DNA of 64,000 bases from assembly GCA_024515975.1 (NCBI GenBank), contig JAMSKV010000001.1:248001-312000 (forward strand). Reading direction: 5' to 3'. This stretch comes from Endosaccharibacter trunci. GTDB lineage: Bacteria > Pseudomonadota > Alphaproteobacteria > Acetobacterales > Acetobacteraceae. Of the stretch, positions 1 through 8,337 are shown piece by piece (the first letter of the stretch is position 1; each line of letters opens with the position of its first letter). A program made the translations under genes and the position numbers. Below the pieces are notes generated by a model. It searched no databases. It had not been told where the DNA came from and worked only from the letters and a program-made list of their open reading frames with translations.

Positions 1-642
1 CACCGGCTGTTTTTCCACACCTGGGATTCGAACGGTGGGTCGGAGCATCCGCCCCTGCTCGGCCACGACGAGGCTGCACCCGCCGCGTGCGGCCCGCACA
101 CGATGCGCGTGGCCGGAAGCGCGCCGGCGGAACGCAAGCCGCTGTTCAACCAGTCGATCCGGGCGGCGATCCGCGGGACGCGCTCGCATCTGATCCTGGC
201 CACCGGCTATTTCGTGCCGACCAGCCGCGAATGGCGGCTGCTCTGCCGCGCCGCGCGCCGCGGCGTGCAGGTGGACCTGCTGCTGCCCGGCTACAGCGAT
301 GTGCAATCCGCCGTCCATGCCGCGCGATCGCTCTACGGCCCGCTTTTGAAATGCGGCGCGCGCATTCATGAGGTGCGGCACGCCATGCTGCATGCCAAGG
401 TGGCGACGTTCGACGGCGTGCTAACCGTGATCGGCACCTCGAATTTCGACCGCCGGTCGGTGCACTACAACAACGAGGTCGACGCCGTGATCATGGCGTC
501 GGATGTGGCGGGCGAGATCGAGCGCATCCTGCGCGCGCAGATCGAGCGCTCGGCGCCGATGCTCTACGCGGACTGGGCGCATCGGTCCCTGCGCGAGCGG
601 GCGCTGGAGATGGTGGCGCGGCTGTGGCGGCGGCTGATGTAA
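1..642 (+). CDS. Phospholipase D / cardiolipin synthase family protein, 5'-truncated by the window edge
   Basis: The reading frame is open from the first base, so only the last 213 residues are seen. They hold one complete PLD active-site motif, HAKVATFD at visible residues 131-138, followed by GTSNFD, the HxK(x4)D...GxxN signature of the second HKD half of the superfamily. The stretch before it (ATGYFVPTSREW, then a basic helix and VDLLLPGYSD) matches the cardiolipin synthase branch, which joins two phospholipids at the inner membrane. The first HKD half must lie upstream of the window. An internal ATG at 103 falls inside the conserved domain and is not the true start. A nuclease-type PLD is less likely. 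A short gap separates it from the convergent MOSC gene. Confidence 0.85.
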   Translation, partial: HRLFFHTWDSNGGSEHPPLLGHDEAAPAACGPHTMRVAGSAPAERKPLFNQSIRAAIRGTRSHLILATGYFVPTSREWRLLCRAARRGVQVDLLLPGYSDVQSAVHAARSLYGPLLKCGARIHEVRHAMLHAKVATFDGVLTVIGTSNFDRRSVHYNNEVDAVIMASDVAGEIERILRAQIERSAPMLYADWAHRSLRERALEMVARLWRRLM

Positions 643-690
643 GGCGTCGGTCCGGCGTGCCAATGCGTCCGCCGGCTGGAGGTAACTGGC

Positions 691-1503
691 TCAGCCGGCC
701 TCCTCGATCTCCACCGGATCGCCGACCGAAACCCGGCCGGGGGCTTCCGGGATCAGATTGACGCCGAAGACGATGCCTTCCGGCAGGCGGTTGAGCTGCC
801 CCAGGGACTTCAGCGGTTCGCCGGGATGGGGCGCTTCGCCGCTCTGCTGGTCGCGTGTGATGACCACGCAGCGCGTGCAGCGCGTTGGCGCATGAAAGCG
901 CAGGCCGCCCACCGTGAGCGAGCGCCAGCCATTCTCGCTCCAGGCGGGCGGCCCCTCGATGACGAGATTGGCGCGGAAGCGCTCGATCGGCACCGCGTTC
1001 TCGCCCAGCGTCGCGTTCAGGGCGTCCAGCGAGGCGCGGTTCACGGCCAGAAGCGGATAGGCATCGGCGAACGAGACCGTCAGATCGGGGCGTCCTCCCT
1101 GCGGATCGATCGGCCGTGCCGCCGTGTCGTGCATGAACCAGAGCAGGCAGGGACGCCCCATCACGGCGGACAGCCAGGCCTGCGCGTCTCCGGCGGCCTG
1201 GCGCGCCTGCACCTGATGATGCCAGACCGAGACGGTGCCGATCGGCGCCTCTTCCCCGGGGATCGTCACCGCGCACTGCCCCTCGTTCGTGGACAGCACA
1301 ACTCCGTTCCCGGTCGGAACGGCGGCAATGCGGGCCAGGTCGGGCACGGTCCGCTGGGTGAGGAAAACGCCCTCCGGATCGGTGACGAGCCAGCGCCGGT
1401 CCCCGGCCGGCCCGCATGGCTCGATCTCCATGGCGTCGAGCGGCAGTCCGCGCAGGCCCTTGACCGGAAACAGGTTGAGGCCGGTGATCCGGGCGATGCT
1501 CAC
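691..1503 (-). CDS. MOSC domain protein (YcbX/mARC-like)
   Basis: A 270-residue protein with an N-terminal MOSC beta-barrel domain (ITGLNLFPVKGLRG, then GDRRWLVTD) and a C-terminal MOSC domain containing TRCTRCVVITRD, whose cysteine is the likely molybdenum-cofactor ligand in this superfamily. Related proteins reduce N-hydroxylated compounds or transfer sulfur to molybdenum cofactor; the substrate here is unknown. The start is the GTG at 1503, which overlaps the stop codon of the upstream FAD oxidase gene in a 4-base GTGA, so the two are translationally coupled. It is the last gene of a minus-strand run with sua5, the coiled-coil protein and the FAD oxidase. The electron-transfer [2Fe-2S] domain of longer YcbX proteins is absent. 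Confidence 0.85.
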   Translation of the reverse strand: MSIARITGLNLFPVKGLRGLPLDAMEIEPCGPAGDRRWLVTDPEGVFLTQRTVPDLARIAAVPTGNGVVLSTNEGQCAVTIPGEEAPIGTVSVWHHQVQARQAAGDAQAWLSAVMGRPCLLWFMHDTAARPIDPQGGRPDLTVSFADAYPLLAVNRASLDALNATLGENAVPIERFRANLVIEGPPAWSENGWRSLTVGGLRFHAPTRCTRCVVITRDQQSGEAPHPGEPLKSLGQLNRLPEGIVFGVNLIPEAPGRVSVGDPVEIEEAG

Positions 1504-2987
1504 GATGCGGCACCCGGCCGGTCCTCGGTTTCGGGAAGAATCTTGCCGGGATTGAGCAGCCCGGCCGGGTCCAGCGCGTGCTTGACGCGGCGCATGGCTG
1601 CGAGTTCGGCGCCCCCGCGCCAATCCGGCATCATGTAGGGCTTGAGCTTGCCGACGCCGTGCTCGGCCGAGAACGAGCCGTCCAGCGCGCGCACCACCGC
1701 GCAGACCGCATCCATGATCTCGTGGTCGCGGGCGAGGAAGGCGTCGCGATCGGCGCCTTCGGGCTGCACCAGATTGAAATGGATGTTGCCGTCGCCGAGA
1801 TGGCCGAACGGGGCGATGCGCACGCCGGGGATGAGACGCTCGCAGGCCTCGCTGGCGCGCCGGATCAGGTCCGGGACGCGCGACACCGGCACCGAGACGT
1901 CGTTCTTGACGTTGCCGCCGGCCCGCTTCTGCGCTTCCGCGTGTTCCTCGCGCAGTTTCCAGAGATTGAGGCGTTGCGCACGGCTTTCCGCGATCACCGC
2001 ATCCAGTACGGCGCCGGTCTCCAGCGCCTCGCCGAGCACGGCTTCCAGCAGGTCGCGCAGCGTGCCGTCCTGCCGCACGGTGGCGAGTTCCACCAGCACG
2101 TAATGCGGCGCCGGCTCGGCCAGAGGCAGGGTGGCGTCGGGGATCAGCGCGTTCACCAGCGCCATGCCGGTGCCGGACATGTATTCGAACGCCTGGATCG
2201 CCGACGGATCGGCGCGGCGGAAGCGCTGGAACAGGTCGAGCGCGGCTTCGGGGCTGTCCACCCCGCACAAGGCCACCTCGATCTGGTTCGGTCGCGGGTG
2301 GAGCTGCAGCACTGCCGCGGTGATGATGCCGAGCGTGCCTTCGGAGCCGACCAGAATCTGGCGCAGCGCGTAGCCGGTATTGTCCTTGCGCAGACGGCGC
2401 AGCCCGTCGAAGACCGAGCCGTCCGCGAACACGGCTTCCACGCCCAGCACCAGCTCGCGGGCATTGCCGTAGCGCACCGTGTTGTTGCCGCCGGCATTGG
2501 TGGCCAGAACGCCGCCGATCGTGGCCGAGCCCTCGGAGGAGATCGACAGCGGCAGCAGGCAGCCGGCCGCCTCGGCCGCATCCTGCGCTGCCTTGAGCGT
2601 CACGCCGGCTTCCACCGTCATGGTCATGTCCACCGGATCGATGGCGCGGATCCGGTTCATGCGCGACAGGCTCAGCACCAGCTCCGAGCCGTCCTCGCCG
2701 ACGGCCGCGCCGCCGACCATGGAGGTGTTGCCGCCCATCGGCACGATCCGCGCGGCATCGCCGGCGCCCGCGCACAGGCGCACTGCTTCGGCGAGCTGTT
2801 CCGTGCCGTTCGGACGCAGAACGGCGTCCGTGCGGCCGTGATACAGGCCGCGCCAATCGGAACAGAACGGCGCCGTGTCGGCCGGATCGCGCAGCACCCC
2901 GCCCGGGCCGAGCCGCTCGGCGAGCCTGTCGATCAGCGCCGCGCGCGTTCGCGGGGAGTGGGACAAGGCGCCCTCCTCGGAGGTCAT
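1500..2987 (-). CDS. FAD-linked oxidase, GlcD / D-2-hydroxyglutarate dehydrogenase type
   Basis: A 495-residue flavoprotein of the FAD-binding-4 / FAD-oxidase-C family. The PMGGNTSMVGG loop near residue 85 and SISSEGSATIGGVLATNAGG near residue 150 form the FAD site. The C-terminal half has FGHLGDGNIHFN and SAEHGVGK, the metal and substrate region of D-lactate, glycolate and D-2-hydroxyglutarate dehydrogenases. It should oxidise a D-2-hydroxyacid and pass electrons to an acceptor such as quinone or ETF; the exact acid cannot be read from sequence. The ATG at 2987 overlaps the upstream gene by 4 bases and its stop overlaps the MOSC start. No iron-sulfur partner (GlcF type) is adjacent, which favours the single-subunit D-2-hydroxyglutarate dehydrogenase group. 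Confidence 0.88.
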   Translation of the reverse strand: MTSEEGALSHSPRTRAALIDRLAERLGPGGVLRDPADTAPFCSDWRGLYHGRTDAVLRPNGTEQLAEAVRLCAGAGDAARIVPMGGNTSMVGGAAVGEDGSELVLSLSRMNRIRAIDPVDMTMTVEAGVTLKAAQDAAEAAGCLLPLSISSEGSATIGGVLATNAGGNNTVRYGNARELVLGVEAVFADGSVFDGLRRLRKDNTGYALRQILVGSEGTLGIITAAVLQLHPRPNQIEVALCGVDSPEAALDLFQRFRRADPSAIQAFEYMSGTGMALVNALIPDATLPLAEPAPHYVLVELATVRQDGTLRDLLEAVLGEALETGAVLDAVIAESRAQRLNLWKLREEHAEAQKRAGGNVKNDVSVPVSRVPDLIRRASEACERLIPGVRIAPFGHLGDGNIHFNLVQPEGADRDAFLARDHEIMDAVCAVVRALDGSFSAEHGVGKLKPYMMPDWRGGAELAAMRRVKHALDPAGLLNPGKILPETEDRPGAAS

Positions 2988-3529
2988 TGCAGGGTGGAGG
3001 ACGGGTCGGAATAGCCCGGACGCGTCGTCGACAGCATCACCGCGCTGGTGCCCGCCACGCCGATCAGCAGGCCGCAGAGCGCGACCATGGCGAGCAGGAG
3101 TTTCCTGGGTGCGAGCGAGCGCGTCGCCGCCAGGGCCGCCTGCGCCTCGGCGCGCGCCTGCCGGGTCAGATGCAGCTCGGAGCGCAACGCCTCGATCCGG
3201 GCGCTGGCGCCGCGCAGATCGAGATCGAGCCGGTTCACGTCGGCGGTGAGCTGGGAGATGCGGGCGCGCGCCGCCTGGGCCTCGCTGGCCGCGGCGGAGC
3301 CTGCGCGCGGCGCGCGCGGGCGGGACGCGGCTGGTTTGGCGGCCGGCGGCGGGTTGGGAGCGATCGCCACGAACAGGTTCTTGAGGGCCCCGGCGGTGAC
3401 GCTGTTGGCGCGGGCGCGGGCGCGGGCCTTTTCCAGCGCGCCCGCGGCCTGTCCGGGCTGGTCGTCCAGGACCAGGGCCAGGATGTCGCCCAGCGTCTTC
3501 AGTTCCTTGGGGTCGATCTGCTCCCTCAT
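2984..3529 (-). CDS. Coiled-coil protein with one C-terminal membrane helix, function unknown
   Basis: A 181-residue protein that I do not recognise. Residues 1-60 are soluble and alpha-helical in character, residues 60-80 are rich in Pro, Ala and Arg, and residues 80-140 have the heptad-like Arg/Glu/Leu/Ala pattern of a coiled coil. KLLLAMVALCGLLIGVAG near residues 143-160 is a single membrane helix followed by a short polar tail. This suggests a tail-anchored protein with most of its mass in the cytoplasm. It overlaps sua5 upstream and the FAD oxidase downstream by 4 bases each, so it is co-translated with both, although its role with them is not evident. Confidence 0.7.
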   Translation of the reverse strand: MREQIDPKELKTLGDILALVLDDQPGQAAGALEKARARARANSVTAGALKNLFVAIAPNPPPAAKPAASRPRAPRAGSAAASEAQAARARISQLTADVNRLDLDLRGASARIEALRSELHLTRQARAEAQAALAATRSLAPRKLLLAMVALCGLLIGVAGTSAVMLSTTRPGYSDPSSTLQ

Positions 3530-4560
3530 CGGGATGGTTCCGCGTCGAGTGGGAAACGGGGGGCGGCGGCGCGGCGCAGGCGGTCCGCGATCGCCTCGCC
3601 GATGCCGCGCTCGGGGATCGGCATCACGGCGATGGCGCGCAGGCCGAGACGCTGCCCGTCCTGGTCCAGGGCGCGAAGCCCGGCGAACAGGGTCGCGGCG
3701 GCTTCGTCCGGATCGCCTCGTTCGCTCAACTGGAAGGTCAGCGCGGCGCCGGCCAGGGGAGAGCCGAACGCCAGCAGTGCCTCGTCGTCGCCGACCGTGC
3801 CGGCGGCCAGGCGCACCGGGAGGCCGGGCGCGTAATGCGATGCGAACTGGCCGGGCGCGTTCGGGGTGTCGGTGGCGGTCGTCTCCGCGCGAACCGGGCC
3901 GATCACCCCCTCGATCGCGGCGCGGGCGATTCCGCCGGGGCGGAGCAGGCGCGCCTCGGGAGCGGAAAGATCGAGAATGGTGCTTTCCAGCCCGACGCGG
4001 CAGGGGCCGGTGTCGAGCACGGCGTCGATGCGTCCGCCGAGCCCGTCGAGAACATGGCGTGCGGTGGTGGGGCTGACGCTGCCGGACCGGTTGGCGGACG
4101 GGGCGGCGACCGGCCGGCCGGTGGCGCGGAGCAGGTCGAGGGCAGCGGACGAGCCGGGGACGCGCACGGCCAGAGTCTCGAGCCCGGCGGCGGCGAGCGC
4201 GCTGACCGGGCTCGGTTCCGCCTTGGGCAACACCAAGGTGAGGGGCCCCGGCCAGAAGGCCGCCGCCAGGGCGCGGGCGCGGTCGTCGAGGCGGACGATC
4301 CGCCCGGCCGTTTCGGCATCGGCGACATGGACGATCAGCGGATTATGCGCCGGGCGGCCCTTGGCGGCGAAGATCGCGGCCACGGCGCGCGGATCGGTGG
4401 CGTCCGCGCCCAGCCCGTAGACCGTTTCGGTGCCGAACGCGACCAGCAGGCCGGCGCGAAGCAGCCCGGCGGCGCGCTCGACTCCCGCCGCGCCGGGTTG
4501 CAGCAATTCGGTGGCGACGAGGCCGGTCTGTGCCGCTCCCTGCGGCATGGGCTGGTGCAT
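3526..4560 (-). CDS. tsaC: Threonylcarbamoyl-AMP synthase, Sua5 type
   Basis: A 344-residue protein. The N-terminal YrdC/TsaC domain (LLVAFGTETVYGLGADA near residue 40, then KGRPAHNPLIVHV) makes threonylcarbamoyl-AMP from threonine, bicarbonate and ATP, the first step of the t6A37 modification of tRNAs that read ANN codons. The extra C-terminal domain of about 130 residues, preceded by the SHYAPG motif, marks the longer Sua5 form rather than the ~190-residue TsaC. The ATG at 4560 is followed by an extension before the domain. The stop overlaps the coiled-coil gene by 4 bases. A 42-base gap separates it from the CysQ-like gene upstream, with which it may share a transcript. Confidence 0.92.
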   Translation of the reverse strand: MHQPMPQGAAQTGLVATELLQPGAAGVERAAGLLRAGLLVAFGTETVYGLGADATDPRAVAAIFAAKGRPAHNPLIVHVADAETAGRIVRLDDRARALAAAFWPGPLTLVLPKAEPSPVSALAAAGLETLAVRVPGSSAALDLLRATGRPVAAPSANRSGSVSPTTARHVLDGLGGRIDAVLDTGPCRVGLESTILDLSAPEARLLRPGGIARAAIEGVIGPVRAETTATDTPNAPGQFASHYAPGLPVRLAAGTVGDDEALLAFGSPLAGAALTFQLSERGDPDEAAATLFAGLRALDQDGQRLGLRAIAVMPIPERGIGEAIADRLRRAAAPRFPLDAEPSR

Positions 4561-4602
4561 GGACGTTATCTTAGCACCGACCGGGTCGAGTCGGCTCGCT
4601 CC

Positions 4603-5484
4603 TCAGGGTGCGGCGGCGAACGTTTCCCCGCCGATGCGGCCGCGACACACGAAATGGGGATTCAGGAAACCGGGCTTTCCATAGAGCAGTCTGGTTCCGT
4701 CGAACAGCAGCACCGTGCCGCCGGCCGCTTCCACCACCGCCTGCGGCGCCGCCGTGTCCCATTCCATGGTGGGGCCGAGGCGCGGATAGAGATCGGCGGC
4801 CCCTTCCGCCACGCGCACGAACTTGGCGGCCGAGCCGATATTGCCGAGCCGCGCGACGCGCTGCTGCCCCAGATAGGCTTTCAGTGCCGGATCGGCGGCG
4901 TAATGGCGCGAGGCCAGCACGAACAGCCCTTCGGCGGGCGGCTGCCGGGCCTCGATGACGCGCGTGCCGTCCGTGTCCGAGCGCCAAGCCGTGCCCGGCG
5001 CGTCCGGGGGGTTCCAGCCGAGATAGAGCGTGCCCTGGGCCGGCAGCGCCACGGCGCCGAGCACGCAGCTTCCGTCGCGCACCAGGCCGATATTGACGGT
5101 GAAGTTCTCGCTTCCGGCGGCGAATTCGCGCGTGCCGTCCAGCGGGTCCACCAGCCAGAAGGCGCGTCCGGTCCGCACCGCGATCCCGGCGGCGACCTCC
5201 TCTTCCGCCACCACCGGCACGTCGGAGCCGTCGCGCAGGCCGCGTAGGATCAGCGCCTCCGCCTGCCGGTCGGCCTCGGTGACCGGGGAGCTGTCCGACT
5301 TGTGCTCGGTTTCGAAACCGGCGCTGCGGATCGCCATGATCAGGGCGGCGGCCTCGCCGGCCAGTCGCCCGGCCAGATGCAGCAGCGCGGCGTCGCCGGT
5401 CTCGCCGCCGGGCAAGAGGTGCGGCCATTCGGCCGGCCAGGAGACGAGCCGGTTTGTCCAGAAGCGAGGCGGGAAGGCGTTCAT
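4603..5484 (-). CDS. cysQ: Inositol-monophosphatase family protein, CysQ-like 3'(2'),5'-bisphosphate nucleotidase
   Basis: A 293-residue Mg-dependent phosphatase. Key motifs are EADRQAE, VVAEEE, WLVDPLDGTREF (the DPxDGT metal-binding box) and, near the C terminus, LYPRLGPTMEWDTAAPQAV (the WDxAA box). The order and the REF that follows DGT fit CysQ, which removes the 3' phosphate from PAP formed during sulfate assimilation, consistent with the cysD-cysNC pair elsewhere in the window. The start chosen is the ATG at 5484, because the frame upstream runs through a repeat. It is about 30 residues longer than E. coli CysQ at the N terminus. An inositol-1-phosphatase cannot be fully excluded. Confidence 0.85.
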   Translation of the reverse strand: MNAFPPRFWTNRLVSWPAEWPHLLPGGETGDAALLHLAGRLAGEAAALIMAIRSAGFETEHKSDSSPVTEADRQAEALILRGLRDGSDVPVVAEEEVAAGIAVRTGRAFWLVDPLDGTREFAAGSENFTVNIGLVRDGSCVLGAVALPAQGTLYLGWNPPDAPGTAWRSDTDGTRVIEARQPPAEGLFVLASRHYAADPALKAYLGQQRVARLGNIGSAAKFVRVAEGAADLYPRLGPTMEWDTAAPQAVVEAAGGTVLLFDGTRLLYGKPGFLNPHFVCRGRIGGETFAAAP

Positions 5485-5510
5485 GGAACCGCGCAGTAGA
5501 GGATCGTGGG

Positions 5511-5580
5511 GCCGTGAAACAAGGAAGAGTCGTCTTTTCGTGGAGAAAAAGCGCCGAAAAGACTTTCTCCCTTTGGTGCG
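5511..5580 (-). repeat. Dispersed hairpin repeat, copy A
   Basis: Read on the minus strand this segment aligns with copy B (26626-26695, plus strand) at roughly seven bases in ten by hand. The shared order is a GTCTTTT block, a CTTTTTCT centre, an AAAAGA block and a final TGTTTC. It can fold with the 9-bp arms GTCTTTTCG and CGAAAAGAC. It is AT- and purine-strand-biased against a GC-rich background and lies in the gap between the CysQ-like gene and pepA. Confidence 0.6.
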
Positions 5581-5655
5581 ACCGGCGATGCGGTTGGGTG
5601 GCTCGCCCGGTATCGTTGCCGAAATCGGGGCAAGAACGCCCCGCTGGGTCGGCGC

Positions 5656-5684
5656 TTGCGGGCTCCGTTCGGCAAGCGGATAAG
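5656..5684 (+). promoter_or_regulatory. Possible sigma70-type promoter for pepA
   Basis: TTGCGG at 5656-5661 and GATAAG at 5679-5684 are 17 bases apart, about 85 bases before the pepA start, in an otherwise GC-rich gap. The -10 match is only four of six, so this is a weak call. A GCTTGC...GCAAGC inverted repeat lies over the spacer. Confidence 0.25.
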
Positions 5685-5770
5685 ATCGTGCGACCGATCC
5701 ATGACCGCCCGCACCGTGTTCGCGCCGCTTCCGCCGCCGATCTGCCGGGTTCAATCCGGAGCTCCCGCCC

Positions 5771-7252
5771 ATGCTGGATATCGATTTTACCCGCTTCTCC
5801 CTGCCGGGCGCGGGCGCGCTGCTGTTGCCGGCCTTCGAGGATGCCGACCGCCCCGCCTCGCTGCGAGAGGCCGATGAGCGCACGGGCGGCGCGGTCTCCC
5901 GCGCGATCGAGGCCGCGGAGTTCGCTTTCGGGCGCAACAAGAGCCTGGTGCTGCAGGGGCCCGGCGCCGGGCTGAAGCGGATCGTTCTGCTGGGCCTGGG
6001 AAAGCGGAGCGAGTTCGACGCGCGGAAGGCCGAGGCGGCGGGATCGCAACTCTGGTCGCTGCTGAAGGGCGAGGCCGAGGCGGCCGTGGCGGCGGATGGG
6101 CTTCCGGCCGAGCTTGTCGGCAGGCTGGCCTTGGGCGCGGTTCTGAATGCCTATCGGTTCGACGCCTACCGCACCACGCAGAAGCCGGACGAACTGCCGA
6201 AGCTGGTTTTCCTGTCGGTTCTGTGTGCCGACGAGGCGCGCACCCAGGCCGACTGGCCGGCGCTCCAGGCGGTGGCGCGTGGCGTGTTCCTGACCCGCGA
6301 TCTGGTGACGGAGCCGGCCAACATCCTGAACCCGCCGGTATTCGCCGAACGGATCGCCGCCCTGTCGTCGCTGGGCCTGGACGTGGAGATCGTCACCGCA
6401 GACCAGATGCATGAGATGGGCTTCGGCGCGCTGCTGGGCGTCGCCATGGGCAGCGACCAGCCGGCGCGCATGGTGGTGATGCAGTGGCACGGCGCTCCGG
6501 CCGATTCGGATGAAGCCGCCACCGCGCCGGTGGCCTTTATCGGCAAGGGCGTGACGTTCGATTCCGGCGGTATCTCCATCAAGCCTGCGGGCGGCATGGA
6601 GGACATGAAATGGGACATGGCCGGTGCCGGCACGGTGGTCGGGCTGATGGCGGCCCTTGCCGGGCGCAAGGCGCGCGTCAATGCCGTCGGTATCGTCGGG
6701 CTGGTGGAGAACATGCTGAGCGGACGCGCCCAGCGCCCGGGCGACGTGGTCAAGAGCGCGTCCGGCCAGACCATCGAGGTGCTGAACACCGACGCGGAAG
6801 GGCGCCTGGTTCTGGCCGACGTGCTCTGGTACGCCCAGGACCGGTTCCGGCCCCGCTTCATGGTCGATCTGGCCACGCTGACCGGCGCCATCATCGTGGC
6901 GCTGGGCCACGAGCATGCCGGGCTGTTCGGCAATGACGACACCCTGTGCGCGCAGCTCGCCGCCGCCGGCGAGGCGACCGGCGAGAAGCTGTGGCGCATG
7001 CCGCTGGGCGACGCCTACGACAAGCTGCTGCGATCCGACATCGCCGACATGAAGAATATCGGCGGCCGCCCGGGCGGCTCGATCACGGCGGCGCAGTTCC
7101 TGAAGCGTTTCGTCGGCGAAGTGCCGTGGGCGCATCTGGACATCGCCGGCACCGCCTGGTCGTCCAAGGATGCGCCCGGCGTGCCGAAAGGCGCCACGGC
7201 TTTCGGCGTGCGCCTGCTCGATCGCCTGGTGGCCGAGCATTACGAAAGCTGA
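5771..7252 (+). CDS. pepA: Leucyl aminopeptidase (M17)
   Basis: A 493-residue cytosolic aminopeptidase with the usual N-terminal macro-like domain and a C-terminal catalytic domain. All two-metal and catalytic residues can be seen: IGKGVTFDSGGISIKP near residue 257 (metal Lys and Asp, catalytic Lys), MKWDMAGAG (Asp) and NTDAEGRL near residue 340 (Asp, Glu, Arg). It removes N-terminal residues from peptides and normally forms a hexamer. The length is that of the E. coli enzyme. A second M17 gene lies at 44983, so this organism has at least two. The histidine phosphatase gene begins over its 3' end. Confidence 0.95.
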   Translation: MLDIDFTRFSLPGAGALLLPAFEDADRPASLREADERTGGAVSRAIEAAEFAFGRNKSLVLQGPGAGLKRIVLLGLGKRSEFDARKAEAAGSQLWSLLKGEAEAAVAADGLPAELVGRLALGAVLNAYRFDAYRTTQKPDELPKLVFLSVLCADEARTQADWPALQAVARGVFLTRDLVTEPANILNPPVFAERIAALSSLGLDVEIVTADQMHEMGFGALLGVAMGSDQPARMVVMQWHGAPADSDEAATAPVAFIGKGVTFDSGGISIKPAGGMEDMKWDMAGAGTVVGLMAALAGRKARVNAVGIVGLVENMLSGRAQRPGDVVKSASGQTIEVLNTDAEGRLVLADVLWYAQDRFRPRFMVDLATLTGAIIVALGHEHAGLFGNDDTLCAQLAAAGEATGEKLWRMPLGDAYDKLLRSDIADMKNIGGRPGGSITAAQFLKRFVGEVPWAHLDIAGTAWSSKDAPGVPKGATAFGVRLLDRLVAEHYES

Positions 7253-7778
7253 ATTCGCCCTGCTGCGGCATCCCCCGGTCGGGGTGCCGCCAGGTCTCTG
7301 CTACGGGCGGACGGAGGTTCCGCTCCTCGATGGCTGGCGCGACACGATGCCGGCCCTGGCTGACCGGATCAGGCCGCTTCGGCCGCTGCAGGTCGTGTCC
7401 AGCCCGGCCGTGCGCTGTGTCGGGCCGGCGTCTTTGCTGGCCGGGCTGCTCGGCGCGCCGCTCCGAACTGATGCGGACCTGAGGGAGCTCGATTTCGGCG
7501 ACTGGGAGGGGCTCCGCTGGGACGAGGTGCCGCGTCCCGCCCTGGACGCCTGGGCCTCCGATCCGCTCGGCTTCGCACCGCCCGCTGGCGAAAGCGGAAC
7601 CGCCCTGATCCGGCGCGTCCGTCGCGCGGCGGACCGGCTGCGCGCGGAGGGCAATGCGCTTGTGGTGTCGCATGGCGGGCCGCTTCGCCTGCTGCCGGCG
7701 ATCCTTTGTGGCGAGACCCCAAACCTTCTGGATCCGGCGCCTGGCATGGGCTCTCTCAGGATCGTGACCATGATGTGA
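7170..7778 (+). CDS. Histidine phosphatase family protein, possibly CobC-type alpha-ribazole phosphatase; start uncertain
   Basis: The conserved part begins at about 7254 with FALLRHPPVG, the phosphohistidine motif with RHP in place of the usual RHG. It continues through CYGRTEV, VVSSPAVRC, LRELDFGDWEG and ALVVSHGGPLRLL, which carries the second histidine. This layout fits the phosphoglycerate-mutase-like branch that includes CobC, which dephosphorylates alpha-ribazole phosphate in lower-ligand assembly; the cobS-cobT group nearby supports that but does not prove it. The only in-frame ATG (7170) lies 80 bases inside pepA and would add about 25 unconserved residues. An ATT at 7239 sits just before the domain. 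No good Shine-Dalgarno site fits either. Confidence 0.75.
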   Translation: MRPACRKAPRLSACACSIAWWPSITKAEFALLRHPPVGVPPGLCYGRTEVPLLDGWRDTMPALADRIRPLRPLQVVSSPAVRCVGPASLLAGLLGAPLRTDADLRELDFGDWEGLRWDEVPRPALDAWASDPLGFAPPAGESGTALIRRVRRAADRLRAEGNALVVSHGGPLRLLPAILCGETPNLLDPAPGMGSLRIVTMM

Positions 7779-7843
7779 CGGAGAACGTGCCGGAATCGCA
7801 GGGGAGACCTGCGATCGGCAAATGGTGCGGTGCACAAAAACAG

Positions 7844-7872
7844 TTGCGGCGGGTGGCGGGCATGGATATGTT
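7844..7872 (+). promoter_or_regulatory. Probable sigma70-type promoter of the DUF1127 gene
   Basis: TTGCGG at 7844-7849 and TATGTT at 7867-7872 are separated by 17 bases. This puts the transcription start near 7879, about 27 bases before the ATG of the DUF1127 gene. The segment is visibly more AT-rich than its surroundings. Confidence 0.4.
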
Positions 7873-7905
7873 GCACCGCACAAACACCAGTCACGAGGCA
7901 CTCCG

Positions 7906-8133
7906 ATGTCCTACTCCGCTTCTCTTAACGGCACCGTTGCCGGCAACCGCGAGATCAGCTTGCCGGTGATCGTGAAGCAGGCCGTGGCTCTGCTGATGAC
8001 CCGCCGCGAGCGCGCCCGCGCCCAGAACCGTCTGCGCTGGGAGCTCAGCCAGTATTCCGACCGCGAGCTCGGCGATATGGGTCTGAGCCGCTCCGATATC
8101 GAGGATGTGGTGCAGGGCCGTTTCCGCCGCTGA
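7906..8133 (+). CDS. DUF1127 small basic protein
   Basis: A 75-residue protein. The second half, from RRERARAQNRLRWELS to YSDRELGDMGLSRSDI, is the DUF1127 (YjiS-like) domain, a short Arg-rich module common in alphaproteobacteria and in some members linked to RNA binding and small-RNA turnover. The first 35 residues are not conserved. The ATG at 7906 is preceded by GAGG at 7895-7898 with good spacing; longer in-frame starts would run through the promoter. It appears to be a single-gene unit. Confidence 0.85.
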   Translation: MSYSASLNGTVAGNREISLPVIVKQAVALLMTRRERARAQNRLRWELSQYSDRELGDMGLSRSDIEDVVQGRFRR

Positions 8134-8337
8134 TCGCCCACTCGATCCGTCAACCCCGCCGCGCCGGCCCGTTTCGGGATCCGGTGCGGCCCGAACCAGG
8201 GCTCTCGGCCGCCGTCCTGCGGCCGTCGACACCCCGCCGATCCGGGCAACCGGGACGGCCGAACGATCCGCCGGCGGACCAGCCGCTCGACGCATCGACA
8301 GGTCTCGAAGGCTCCCCGCGAGGGACCGCTTCCAGGC

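Noticed and set aside
7838..7852. A GCAACTGT-like match on the minus strand, suggesting a second cobalamin riboswitch near the DUF1127 gene
   Set aside because: The other aptamer elements (GCCACTG, GGTG, the closing CCTGCC) are absent and no cob gene lies downstream on that strand.
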